A stretch of DNA of 64,000 nt from Sulfurihydrogenibium sp. YO3AOP1 (GCF_000020325.1 NC_010730.1:546001-610000), one strand, 5' to 3'. Shown: positions 46,966-55,710, counted from the stretch's first letter. The notes: generated from the letters alone by a model not told the origin. A program made the numbers and translations.

Positions 46966-47706
46966 TTAAAATCCTTCAATTATCCATCTTGAATTAATCT
47001 CTTGAACAGGTCTGTTGTTAGGATTCACCATAACAGATTTTAACTTTTCAAGTTGCTGCTTAGATATAGAAATAGGTTTTTTCAAGACAATCCATCTTAC
47101 ACCTTCAGTGCATGGTGGAGTGGTTAATGAGCCTGAGTATGTCATATATCTCTTATCTTTTGGTATAAGATTGTTTAAATTTAAATTCTTATCAAGAATT
47201 TTTTCTCCTTCTTCAGCAGGAGCAACGTTTAAAATTTTATCTAACTCTTTATTAGTTTTCCCAAGTTTAGCCATTACACCAACGACCAAAATCTTACCAT
47301 CTTCTGTTTTATGAACAAAGTGAATTTCCAACGGATAAGATTTTTTCTCTATTGTATGTTCACTTGGTGTGTGGAAATGAAACTGTTTAAGCTGATACTT
47401 TTCTCCAAGGTAGTTTAAAGTGTTATCTTCTTTTATATTTATCTGAATAGTATGACCATTGTTTACTACTTCTGATTCTTTTGCAGTTTTGTAGTACAAG
47501 TTTAACTTTGGCAGGTTTGCTTTAACTTTATATTTTTTATCAATGTTTATAGGAGATTGATTTTTTAATTTACACCAAAAGAATTCAGGTTTTAACTGCG
47601 CCCAATGCTCCGGTCCCTTTTCACCTTCATAACTCCATTCATGCTCAGCAAAAGATATAGAAATGCTTGATAATACTAAAACTGCAGAAATTAGTATTTT
47701 TCTCAT
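46966..47706 (-). CDS. Exported alpha-carbonic anhydrase (SspCA-like)
   Basis: A 246-residue precursor with a signal peptide cut after SFA (residue 20). The zinc ligands are H110 and H112 (QFHFHTPSEH) and H129 (LEIHFVH). The gate residues lie in SLTTPPCTEGVRW, and C45 and C199 can form the usual disulfide. It hydrates CO2 to bicarbonate in the periplasm. The sequence corresponds, from memory, to the very heat-stable enzyme SspCA of Sulfurihydrogenibium sp. YO3AOP1. It is divergent from queH across 63 AT-rich bases. Confidence 0.96.
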   Translation of the reverse strand: MRKILISAVLVLSSISISFAEHEWSYEGEKGPEHWAQLKPEFFWCKLKNQSPINIDKKYKVKANLPKLNLYYKTAKESEVVNNGHTIQINIKEDNTLNYLGEKYQLKQFHFHTPSEHTIEKKSYPLEIHFVHKTEDGKILVVGVMAKLGKTNKELDKILNVAPAEEGEKILDKNLNLNNLIPKDKRYMTYSGSLTTPPCTEGVRWIVLKKPISISKQQLEKLKSVMVNPNNRPVQEINSRWIIEGF

Positions 47707-47769
47707 ACTTGATTTTCTCCTGTTAGAAGTAAAATATTAAAATATTATAAACAAATCAGGAGCTAAAAG

Positions 47770-48984
47770 ATGGATAAAATTCTTGTTCATATATGCTGTG
47801 GAGTTGATAGTGTTTATGCACTTAGAAAGTTAAAAGAAGATTTCCCAAACAGTGAGCTAATTGGCTATTTTTATGACCCAAACATACATCCAGAAGAAGA
47901 GTTTGAGCTTAGATGGATAGAAACAAAAAGAGTTTGTAATCAGCTTGGGATAGAGTGTATAAAAGGAGATTATGATTTAGATTTATGGCTATCTTCTGTA
48001 AAAGGTCTTGAAAACGAGCCGGAAAGAGGCGAAAGATGTACTGTTTGCCATGATGTAAGATTAACTAAAAGTGCAGAAATAGCAAAAGAGCTTGGATGTA
48101 ATAAGCTTACAACAGTTTTAATGATGAGTCCTAAAAAAGATTTTGAAGTATTAAAGGAAGTTGGAGAAAAGGTAGCAAGTGAGTATGGTTTAGAGTTTTT
48201 GGCTATTGATTTTAGAAAAAACGGCGGAACAGAAAAAATGAATAAACTTGCGAAAGAATCAGAGCTTTATCATCAAAATTACTGTGGCTGTATTTTTGGA
48301 TTATTACCACAAAGACAATTTTCTGACTTTATTCCAGAGCTTATAACTTTCTCAAAAGGCAGGCTTGCAGGCAGCAGAGAAGAGCTTTTATTTATAAAAC
48401 AAATAAGACTATATGCAGAAAGCAATGGCATAAAATGTAAAGAAAAAGATTTTAGCTTTATCGGATGGAGGCTACTGTCTTCTGTTTGTAAGGTTAATAA
48501 AGATTATGTAAATCATAAAGTTTTGCCGTATAGCAGGACAATCAAAGGGGTTTTAAGAGCTATTGTATCTAAGATAGAAGAAAGAGAAGATTTTAAAATT
48601 GCATACTTGAATAAAGGTAATGCAAAAATCTATATTTTAAATGAGCTAAAAGAACTGCCACTTTCCGAGCCGCGTATCTTTACAGACCCAGTTTTTATAG
48701 TTGATACACAGTTAAAAGAAGGTGATAAGGTAGAGCTTCAGCTAAAGTCTGAGTTTATACCGGATATGGTATCTCAAAATCTTTATATTGGTGATGTTGA
48801 AAGTAGCGAGAGGAAGTTAGAGTTTTACAGTGATACAGACAGTGATGGAAATAATGGTTATAGGTTAGAAGATATCATTAGTGCTATAGATGAAAATAAA
48901 GAGGATATTGAAGCAGGAAAGGTAGGTATAGTTGTTTATGGTGTCGAGCTTGTTGGCAGACTTGGAAGAAGGGCTATTAGTTAA
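47770..48984 (+). CDS. queH: Epoxyqueuosine reductase QueH with long C-terminal extension
   Basis: A 404-residue protein. Residues 1-190 are QueH: adjacent C9-C10 in HICCGVDS, RCTVCHD near 90, and QNYCGC near 170, the cysteines that hold the [4Fe-4S] cluster and metal site. QueH reduces epoxyqueuosine to queuosine in tRNA as the non-orthologous replacement of QueG. The last roughly 210 residues have no motif I recognise, and typical QueH proteins are near 180-260 residues. AGGAGC precedes ATG. QueE at 38397 belongs to the same pathway. Confidence 0.85.
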   Translation: MDKILVHICCGVDSVYALRKLKEDFPNSELIGYFYDPNIHPEEEFELRWIETKRVCNQLGIECIKGDYDLDLWLSSVKGLENEPERGERCTVCHDVRLTKSAEIAKELGCNKLTTVLMMSPKKDFEVLKEVGEKVASEYGLEFLAIDFRKNGGTEKMNKLAKESELYHQNYCGCIFGLLPQRQFSDFIPELITFSKGRLAGSREELLFIKQIRLYAESNGIKCKEKDFSFIGWRLLSSVCKVNKDYVNHKVLPYSRTIKGVLRAIVSKIEEREDFKIAYLNKGNAKIYILNELKELPLSEPRIFTDPVFIVDTQLKEGDKVELQLKSEFIPDMVSQNLYIGDVESSERKLEFYSDTDSDGNNGYRLEDIISAIDENKEDIEAGKVGIVVYGVELVGRLGRRAIS

Positions 48985-49072
48985 ACAATAGTTAATAAGT
49001 GAGTAGGTAGGATGAATTTTTTAAAATATCTTGATTATCAAAAACTTTTTCACTTTCGTACACTCCTACCAT

Positions 49073-49552
49073 CTATTTAAAGATTTCTGACAAAAACGCT
49101 ACATAAAACTCATTAGAAATAAAATGTAGAACTACAACTAAAGAAAAAGATTTTGTTTTTTGATATACAAAGCCATAAAACAAAGATGGAAAAAATGTTA
49201 AAAATGAGTGTAAGTCTTGGTAGATGATTATATGTGGAATGGTAAAAAGTATAGAAGTTAAAAGATTAGAAAAATAGCTTAATAAATAAACTCTAAAGAA
49301 AAGCTCTTCTGAAAAAGCTATAAATAAGCTGTTTAATGTTTGAAGTGGTTCAAGGATAAATAAAAGTGGTAGTACAAAAATTATTAATAAATCATACTTT
49401 CTTGAATAAGAAAAAGCAGACTTAAGATCAATAAAAAGAATTGGAGAGAGTAAAACGACAGATATAAAATATGTAAAGTTTGTAATTTTATAAATTATTG
49501 AACTTACAATTAAAGCTGCGTATAATAAAATTGAAAGATTTTTATTATTCAT
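49073..49552 (-). CDS. Small CPBP-family intramembrane protease
   Basis: A 159-residue, very hydrophobic protein with about five membrane segments. The CPBP/Abi signature EExxxR is present as EELFFRVYLLSYF near residue 83. A first His is in TIPHIIIYQD near 109 and a second in LHFISNEF near 142, which together can bind metal for intramembrane cleavage. It is short for the family (200-300). Substrate is unknown. It is convergent with queH and flanked by repeat DNA on its upstream side. Confidence 0.78.
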   Translation of the reverse strand: MNNKNLSILLYAALIVSSIIYKITNFTYFISVVLLSPILFIDLKSAFSYSRKYDLLIIFVLPLLFILEPLQTLNSLFIAFSEELFFRVYLLSYFSNLLTSILFTIPHIIIYQDLHSFLTFFPSLFYGFVYQKTKSFSLVVVLHFISNEFYVAFLSEIFK

Positions 49553-49572
49553 AACTTTTTAAATTACCAATA

Positions 49573-49695
49573 GTATACGTTGAGTGATAAATACAAAAAT
49601 ATGAAATTCCTCGCATACGCTCAAGAATGACAAAGAAGGGCGTCATTCTGCAGCCGGCTAAGAATCTCATATTTTTTTGAATTTTTCAAACGACA
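49573..49695. repeat. Dispersed mosaic intergenic element, copy 10
   Basis: This copy lies between the M48 protease and the CPBP protease. The left end is TATACGTTGAGTGATAAATA. It contains a degenerate GAAATTCCTCGCATACGCTC with AAGAATGAC (49601-49631), directly followed by the reverse-type CGTCATTCTGCAGCCGGCTA with AGAATCTC (49640-49668). Confidence 0.65.
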
Positions 49696-49698
49696 TTC

Positions 49699-50973
49699 CT
49701 ACCTTACCAACATTCTTAATCTATTTTGTGCGTCTTGTTCCCATCCTCTTCTGCCATCGGTAAGTTTTAAAGCTGTAGTAAGGTTGTTATATGCGTTTTG
49801 TCTGTCTCCAATACTTTGATAGCTTACACCAAGGAAGTAGTAAAGGTCTGGATTAGAATCTATTAAATTTTTAGCATTTTCTAAAACTCTTATACTTTCT
49901 TGATAGTTTCCAAGCTTTGTTAAAGAAGCACCCATTATAAGCTGTGGCATAAAATACATTCTATCAATGTTATATGCTTTTAAAGCATCTTCATAAGATT
50001 TTTTGAAGTCTTTAAGCTGATAATAAACATAGGCTCTGTAAGTATATGCTGCATTGTTTTCTGGATATGCTTTTATAGCTTTGTCTAAATTTGTTAATGA
50101 GACAGCTAAATTTTTATTTTTTATGTTATCCTTTGCGTTCTCTACGTATTTATAGCTGTCTGAAGTTAAGATAAGGCGTTTTTTGATCTCTTGAAATTTT
50201 TCACTGTCTTTTTTGAGAAGTAATTTATCTGGATATTTTGTAGCTATTAGCTGAGAAACATTTTGTATTCTTTCTTCCGGTAATGGGTGAGTTAAAAGCC
50301 ATGGAGGGGCTTGAGTTTTTTCCATTTTTTTAAATTTTTCAAAAGTTGCGATTAAACCTCTTGGGTCGTAGCCTGTTTCGTAAGTAAACCTAACACCTAA
50401 AGCATCTGCTTCTCTTTCTTGGTCTCTGCTATACTTTAATTGCAAAAGACCTGCCGATACCTGTGCAAGTTGCATAACGATTTGTTGATACTGAGATTGA
50501 GAGGTTGCTACAGCTAATATATTTAGAAGTATGTTTAATCCATAAGTCTTTTCTAAAAATTTTGCATGGTGTCTTGCGTTGATGTGTCCAAGCTCGTGTG
50601 CTATTACTCCGGCAAGTTCTGATTCGTTATCAAGAGTGAGTAATAATCCTCGATGGATAAATACAGGACCACCTGGAAGTGCAAAGGCGTTTACTTCCCC
50701 TGAATTTACTACATAAAACTGATAATCTACTTTTCTGGGTGTTACTGATGCTAATTTATAACCAATGCTTTTAACATATTCTTGAACTTCTCTATCCGGA
50801 TACAATCCGTCGTTTTCATTTATGGCTTGTGGAACAACCTTTTTACCGATTGCTATTTCTTCGCTTTCTGGCAAAAGTGTTAGAGTCGGCTTTCCTGTTA
50901 ATGGATCTTGAACTTGGGCACAAGAAATTACAAAGAAGAAAATTATCAATAAGGATTTAAAAACCTTTCTCAT
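49699..50973 (-). CDS. M48-family zinc metalloprotease lipoprotein with TPRs (BepA-like)
   Basis: A 424-residue protein. The lipoprotein signal ends at FVISC (C18). The M48 catalytic domain has HELGH in GVIAHELGHINARHH near residue 126, with the third ligand in SRDQEREADALGV near 185. TPR repeats cover about 285-420. The layout matches E. coli BepA, a periplasmic protease that degrades or helps mature LptD and other outer-membrane proteins. It stands alone between two repeat-filled gaps. Confidence 0.88.
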   Translation of the reverse strand: MRKVFKSLLIIFFFVISCAQVQDPLTGKPTLTLLPESEEIAIGKKVVPQAINENDGLYPDREVQEYVKSIGYKLASVTPRKVDYQFYVVNSGEVNAFALPGGPVFIHRGLLLTLDNESELAGVIAHELGHINARHHAKFLEKTYGLNILLNILAVATSQSQYQQIVMQLAQVSAGLLQLKYSRDQEREADALGVRFTYETGYDPRGLIATFEKFKKMEKTQAPPWLLTHPLPEERIQNVSQLIATKYPDKLLLKKDSEKFQEIKKRLILTSDSYKYVENAKDNIKNKNLAVSLTNLDKAIKAYPENNAAYTYRAYVYYQLKDFKKSYEDALKAYNIDRMYFMPQLIMGASLTKLGNYQESIRVLENAKNLIDSNPDLYYFLGVSYQSIGDRQNAYNNLTTALKLTDGRRGWEQDAQNRLRMLVR

Positions 50974-51008
50974 TTTACTACCTCCCTCTAAATCTCACAA
51001 TAAAAGAT

Positions 51009-51260
51009 TTACCTCGTGATAAATTCAATGAAAGTATGAGATTCTTCGCTGGCTGCAGAATGACAATAGGGTTGCTCTTTCTCTAATGCTTATCATTCAA
51101 CCCTTTTCTATCATCCTGAGGACTTTAGTCCGAAGGATCTCCTCTTTTAAAAAATAAAAAAAGGAGATTCTTCGCTTCGCTCAGAATGACAAGGTTGATT
51201 TTTACAAGCAGTCTCAAGGTTCACTTATTCAATTAGTAAAATTAGTAAAATCTCGCCAAG
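51009..51260. repeat. Dispersed mosaic intergenic element, copy 11
   Basis: This copy fills the 290-bp gap between moeA and the M48 protease. The left end is TTACCTCGTGATAAATTCAA. Modules: GAGATTCTTCGCTGGCTGCA with GAATGAC (51039-51065), ATCATCCTGAGGACTTTAGT with CCGAAGGATCTCC (51110-51142; inner GGACTTTAGTCC at 51120-51131), and GAGATTCTTCGCTTCGCTCA with GAATGAC (51165-51191). The right end is AAATCTCGCC. It shows how modules of both directions are combined in one copy. Confidence 0.72.
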
Positions 51261-51263
51261 ACT

Positions 51264-52493
51264 TTAAATCTTCCTACCAAAAAGGATAAACCTTACCTTT
51301 TCTCCTGCTTCTATTTGATGAATATCTTCATCAACAAAAACCAATGCGTTAGCATTTACCATGCTTGTAAGCATGTTGGAAGCTTGTTTAGTAAATGGTT
51401 TTACATAAAAATTATCTTCTTTGTATTCAGCATATGCTCTTATAAACTCTAATCTATCTGCACTTTTTCTTTTAAAATCTTCTGTTAAGATTCCTGAGAA
51501 TATCTTATTTTCTGGATTTTGATATCCCATCATCTTTTTTATAGCCGGTTTTACTAAAATCTCATAAACCACCATGGAAGCAACAGGATTTCCTGGAATT
51601 CCAAAGAAGATTTTTTCATCCTCTTCTCCCCATGTGCCAAATGCAACAGGTTTACCCGGCTTTATAGAAACTTTCCAAAAATGAATATTAACGTTTAACT
51701 CTTTTGATACGAAATCTTTAACAAGGTCATACTCACCAACAGATACTCCGCCCGTTGTAAGTAATACATCGCAGTTTTTAACCCATCTTAATTTTTCTTT
51801 TATATCCTCTGGATTGTCCTTAGCAAAGCCTATGATTGTTGGGATAGCTCCTGTCTCTAAAACTTGTGTATAAAGTGAGTATGTGTTTGATGTTCTTATT
51901 TGAGATTCTTTTGTGATGTTTTCTCCTATATCTAAGATTTCATCTCCTGTTGTAATGATTCCAACTCTTGGAACTTGTTTTACATAAACGGTTGCTTTAT
52001 TTACAGAAGAGAGAACTCCAATTTCAGCAGGTCTTAACCTTTTTCCTTTTGGAATTAGTAAATCTCCGGCTTTATAGTCTCCGCCTTTTTCTCTGATGTT
52101 TGCACCTTTTTTTAATTCTTTAAGAATATATACAGTGTTTCCTTCCACTTTTGTTAATTCTTTTTGGATTATTGTGTCTGCACCTTCTGGAATCAATGCT
52201 CCTGTGTATATTGGAATGGCAGCACCTTTTTCTAATTTTGGCGGCAAATCTCCTGCTTTGCTTTCTCCGATGATTTTTAAAGGAACTGGATTATCCTCAG
52301 ATGCTCCGATAATGTCTTCATGTCTAACAGCAAAGCCGTCCATACCGCTGTTATCAGCAGGTGGATTGTCTCTGTCAGCATATATATCTTCTGCTAATAT
52401 TCTATTTAAAGCTTGATGTATAAAAACTTTTTCATTTCCAAGTGGTTTAGTTTTTTCCAAAACTATCTTTAAAGCTTCTTCATATGTGATCAT
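51264..52493 (-). CDS. moeA: Molybdopterin molybdotransferase MoeA
   Basis: A 409-residue enzyme inserting molybdate (or tungstate) into adenylylated molybdopterin. It has the ADRDNPPADNSGMDGFAV segment near residue 36, IYTGALIPEGADTII near 93, the MoCF_biosynth core VGIITTGDEIL and TTGGVSVGEYDLVKDF (around 175-255), and FGIPGNPVASMV near 298. Length is normal. It begins 2 bp after the carB stop, so the two are translated together. Confidence 0.94.
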   Translation of the reverse strand: MITYEEALKIVLEKTKPLGNEKVFIHQALNRILAEDIYADRDNPPADNSGMDGFAVRHEDIIGASEDNPVPLKIIGESKAGDLPPKLEKGAAIPIYTGALIPEGADTIIQKELTKVEGNTVYILKELKKGANIREKGGDYKAGDLLIPKGKRLRPAEIGVLSSVNKATVYVKQVPRVGIITTGDEILDIGENITKESQIRTSNTYSLYTQVLETGAIPTIIGFAKDNPEDIKEKLRWVKNCDVLLTTGGVSVGEYDLVKDFVSKELNVNIHFWKVSIKPGKPVAFGTWGEEDEKIFFGIPGNPVASMVVYEILVKPAIKKMMGYQNPENKIFSGILTEDFKRKSADRLEFIRAYAEYKEDNFYVKPFTKQASNMLTSMVNANALVFVDEDIHQIEAGEKVRFILFGRKI

Positions 52494-52495
52494 TT

Positions 52496-54088
52496 TTAAA
52501 CTCCTGTATGGATTTCTTGTAATGATTTTACTGTTAATCCTTTCTCTTTGTATGATTTTATTGCCATGACAGCAGCTTGGGCACCTCTTACGGTTGTAAA
52601 GTATGGTGTTTTTGTTGCAACTGCTGCTCTTCTAATATAATATGCATCAGACCTTTCTCTTTTACCGGAAGGTGTGTTTATGATTAAAGCTATTTCATTA
52701 TTTTTAATTCTATCAACGATGTTTGGTCTTTCTTCCGATAGCTTGTTTACAAGATTAGCTTCTATGCCATTTTCTGTTAAGTATTTATAAGTTCCCGTTG
52801 TTGCATAAATATTAAATCCAAGATTTTTAAGCTCTTTTGCAATATCTAAAATGTGAGGTTTGTCTTTGTCTGCTACTGATATAAACACATTTCCTTTTTC
52901 TGGCAGCAACTGACCTGCTGCAGCTTGTGCTTTCCAAAATGCAAGACCAAGGTCTTCATCAATACCCATCACTTCTCCTGTGCTTTTCATCTCTGGACCA
53001 AGTAATGGGTCTACTTCCGGAAATCTATTCCAAGGGAAAACCACTTCTTTAACTGCGAAGTATTTAAAGTCTTTTGAGTGGAAGTCTGTTGCTGGATGTG
53101 GGTCTTTTATCTGGAAAACTTCCGGAATGATTTCTCTTAATTTTTTGCCAATCATAACTTTTGATGCAATCTTAGCAAGTGGATATCCGATAGCCTTACT
53201 TACAAACGGAACTGTTCTTGATGCTCTTGGGTTTGCTTCAATAATGTAGATTTCGTTGTCTTTTATCGCATACTGTATGTTTATAAGTCCTATCGTATTT
53301 AAAGCTTTCGCAAGCATTCTTGATTGCTCTTTTATCTTAATTACTACCTCATCCGGAAGTGTGTAATGTGGAATGCAAGTAGCACTATCTCCTGAGTGGA
53401 TACCGGCTTCTTCTATATGCTCCATCACTGCACCAACTAAAACATCCTCTCCATCACAAACACAATCAACATCAACTTCTATACTTCCATCAAGGAATTT
53501 ATCTATAAGGATTGGTCTATCTTCTGTAACCATGACAGCTTCTTCTATGTATTTCAAAAGCTCTTCCATGTCATAGACTAATCTCATAGCTCTACCACCA
53601 AGGACGTAAGAAGGTCTTACAAGAACTGGAAAACCTATTTCTTGAGCTACTTTTACAGCTTCATCCTTTGATTTTGCTATTGCACTTTCTGGCTGTTTTA
53701 TTCCAAGCTTTATGATTAAATCTCTAAACCTTTCTCTGTCCTCTGCAATGTCTATACTTTCTGGCGATGTGCCAAGAATTGGTATATTTAATTTTTCTAA
53801 GGGTTTTGCAAGTTTTAACGGTGTTTGACCCCCAAACTGAACAACTACACCAAGCGGTTTTTCTTTTTCTATAATGTTTAAAACATCTTCAAGGACAATA
53901 GGCTCAAAGAATAACTTGTCAGAAGTGTCATAATCTGTTGATACAGTCTCTGGGTTGCAGTTCACCATTATAGCCTTATATCCTTCTTCTCTTAAAGACC
54001 AAACACAGTGAACGCATGCATAGTCAAACTCTACACCTTGACCAATTCTATTTGGACCACTTCCAAGAATAATTATTTTCTGCTTCAT
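52496..54088 (-). CDS. carB: Carbamoyl-phosphate synthase large subunit, C-terminal half
   Basis: A 530-residue protein corresponding to roughly residues 550-1070 of E. coli CarB: the second ATP-grasp synthetase unit (IIILGSGPNRIGQGVEFDYA, VRPSYVLGGRAMRLVYD, IEANPRASRTVPFVSKA) and the C-terminal MGS-like allosteric domain (NVFISVADKDKPHILDIAKEL). It has a proper ribosome site and a clean N-terminus, so it is a true separate subunit, as in Aquifex where CarB is encoded by two genes. The N-terminal half is not in the window. Its product feeds ArgF and PyrB. Confidence 0.93.
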   Translation of the reverse strand: MKQKIIILGSGPNRIGQGVEFDYACVHCVWSLREEGYKAIMVNCNPETVSTDYDTSDKLFFEPIVLEDVLNIIEKEKPLGVVVQFGGQTPLKLAKPLEKLNIPILGTSPESIDIAEDRERFRDLIIKLGIKQPESAIAKSKDEAVKVAQEIGFPVLVRPSYVLGGRAMRLVYDMEELLKYIEEAVMVTEDRPILIDKFLDGSIEVDVDCVCDGEDVLVGAVMEHIEEAGIHSGDSATCIPHYTLPDEVVIKIKEQSRMLAKALNTIGLINIQYAIKDNEIYIIEANPRASRTVPFVSKAIGYPLAKIASKVMIGKKLREIIPEVFQIKDPHPATDFHSKDFKYFAVKEVVFPWNRFPEVDPLLGPEMKSTGEVMGIDEDLGLAFWKAQAAAGQLLPEKGNVFISVADKDKPHILDIAKELKNLGFNIYATTGTYKYLTENGIEANLVNKLSEERPNIVDRIKNNEIALIINTPSGKRERSDAYYIRRAAVATKTPYFTTVRGAQAAVMAIKSYKEKGLTVKSLQEIHTGV

Positions 54089-54648
54089 AAAGCCTCCATC
54101 TTTTTAAAATCTTCAATAAGTTCTTTCATATGAGTAAATCTATGATTTCCGCCTGGATACATCACAACATGAAAACCATCAAAATATTTTGCTGTTTCTT
54201 TGCTGTCTAAAAGTTCATCCTCTTCATCAAGATATACGTAAACAAGATTTTTTAAACTTAATAAATCTTTTACATAAAAGTTTTTGAGACTTTCTAAATT
54301 TTCTTGAGAAAAATAATACTCTTCATCAGTTTTAAAGTTTTTTTGAGGTCCGACTTGCTTTTGTAAAGATTTGTACGGGTCTATTGATGGGTTTATCAAA
54401 ACGGCTTTTATTTTAAATTTATCTGCTAAGTATAAAGCATAAAATCCGCCAAGAGATGTTCCAAAGATATAAAGTTTATCTTTATCTTTTATAGAATCTG
54501 TCAAAAATTCTAATAATTTCATTGCTTTGTCGGGTTGATAAGGTAATGTAGGGGCTATGATGTTCTCCGGACCAAAGGTTTCTTTCAGATGATTTATTTT
54601 ATCGCCATAACCGGCAGAGTTAAATCCATGAATGTACAAAATTTTCAT
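54085..54648 (-). CDS. YqiA-like alpha/beta-hydrolase (UPF0227 esterase)
   Basis: A 187-residue hydrolase: YIHGFNSAGYGDK forms the oxyanion region, the nucleophile serine is in FGTSLGGFYA near 66, the acidic residue lies in LDEEDELLD near 141, and the catalytic His in GGNHRFTHM near 168. The family hydrolyses short acyl esters in vitro; the natural substrate is unknown. It overlaps carB by 4 bp and is first in the unit yqiA-carB-moeA. Confidence 0.82.
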   Translation of the reverse strand: MKILYIHGFNSAGYGDKINHLKETFGPENIIAPTLPYQPDKAMKLLEFLTDSIKDKDKLYIFGTSLGGFYALYLADKFKIKAVLINPSIDPYKSLQKQVGPQKNFKTDEEYYFSQENLESLKNFYVKDLLSLKNLVYVYLDEEDELLDSKETAKYFDGFHVVMYPGGNHRFTHMKELIEDFKKMEAL

Positions 54649-54664
54649 CTCTAAGACACCTCAG

Positions 54665-54689
54665 ATTGATTTAATATATTTTACAATAT
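54665..54689. repeat. Left 25-bp perfect direct repeat flanking element copy 12
   Basis: It begins ATTGATTTAATATATTTTAC and is identical over all 25 bases to 54865-54889, exactly 200 bp away. The two copies bracket the mosaic element. This is best explained as a target-site duplication. Confidence 0.85.
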
Positions 54690-54864
54690 ATATCGGATGA
54701 GAAATTCTATAAAAGTAGGAGATTCTTCACTTCGCTCAGAATGACAAATAAGGTTATCCTTCCTTTAATGCTTATTAATCAGCCTTTCGCTGTCATCCTG
54801 AGGACGTATGTCCGAAGGATCTCCTTTGCAAATTTTATAAAAACCACTAATTTCTTACCAAGGT
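54690..54864. mobile_element. MITE-like mosaic element, copy 12, with perfect 25-bp flanking repeats
   Basis: A 175-bp element in the divergent gap between the YqiA-like gene and GDPD. The left end is ATATCGGATGAGAAATTCTA; the right end, read inward, is ACCTTGGTAAGAAATTAGTG. Inside are GAGATTCTTCACTTCGCTCA with GAATGAC (54720-54746), and GTCATCCTGAGGACGTATGT with CCGAAGGATCTCC (54792-54824; inner palindrome GGACGTATGTCC at 54802-54813). It has no open frame. It shows the outer ends of the family most clearly. Confidence 0.82.
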
Positions 54865-54889
54865 ATTGATTTAATATATTTTACAATAT
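54865..54889. repeat. Right 25-bp perfect direct repeat flanking element copy 12
   Basis: This is the second, identical copy of 54665-54689. The remaining gap, 54890-54966, is open in the GDPD frame from 54901 but has no standard start codon. Confidence 0.85.
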
Positions 54890-54966
54890 TTGAAATTTAA
54901 AAATATTTAGAGGTTTTAAAAAATGAAGTCTTCCAGTTAGATTTACTTGAACTTTTTAAACTTCCT

Positions 54967-55626
54967 GTGATAGTAGGTCATAGAGGATATCCTAACAAAG
55001 AGCTTGAAAATACCTTACCTTCTATTGAAGCTGCAATTGAACATGGGGCAGATATTGTAGAAGTTGATATTCAATCTACGTTGGATGGTGTTTTGGTAAT
55101 AAGTCATGATGAATCTCTTGAAAGGACTTTCGGCGTTTCTGTAAATATTAGAGAGTCTGTTTGGAAAGATATTAAGAAGATAAAAAAAGGAAAATATATA
55201 GTTCCAACTTTGTCAGACGTTTTAAAAACAGTCTCTGGTCGTGTTGGGCTTTTTGTGGAAATAAAACATCCAGAAGATACAGAAAAAGTAGTTAAAACTA
55301 TTTATGAAGCTAAAGCTGAAAAGTGGACGGCAGTTATTAGTTTTCATGAAGAAGTTTTAAAAGATTTAAATTTGTATAAAGGGCTTGTGTACTCAAAACC
55401 ACCGGGCAAAATTTTGGAAGCAAAAGAGATTGGCTGTCAGTTGGTTCTTCCTAAGTATTATCTTGCAACTGAAAAAGCTAATGCTTTTGCCCATCGTATG
55501 GGACTATATGTTGTAGCTTGGACTGTTAACAATGTAGACACTGCTATAAAACTGTGGAAATCTGGCGTAAATGGTATAGCAACAGATGATGTAGAACTTA
55601 TAAAAAGTTCTTTGATTTTGGAGTAG
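54967..55626 (+). CDS. Glycerophosphodiester phosphodiesterase
   Basis: A 219-residue TIM-barrel enzyme splitting glycerophosphodiesters into glycerol-3-phosphate and an alcohol. VGHRGYPNKELENT holds the catalytic HR and the metal-binding EN; VEVDIQSTLDGVLVISHDESLERT supplies the ExD and HD residues; ENGIATDDV-type sequence closes the barrel (NGIATDDVELI). I list GTG 54967, but the frame is open back to 54901 with plausible coding sequence (LEVLKNEVFQLDLLELFKL) and no ATG, GTG or TTG. There is no good ribosome site before the GTG, so the true 5' end is uncertain. Confidence 0.85.
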   Translation: MIVGHRGYPNKELENTLPSIEAAIEHGADIVEVDIQSTLDGVLVISHDESLERTFGVSVNIRESVWKDIKKIKKGKYIVPTLSDVLKTVSGRVGLFVEIKHPEDTEKVVKTIYEAKAEKWTAVISFHEEVLKDLNLYKGLVYSKPPGKILEAKEIGCQLVLPKYYLATEKANAFAHRMGLYVVAWTVNNVDTAIKLWKSGVNGIATDDVELIKSSLILE

Positions 55627-55710
55627 GTTTTTGATTGGTACCTAATTTTAGAACTTAAACGAAAGCTTCCAAATCTGTCAGGAATGAATCATGAGAATGC
55701 TTTAAATTTT

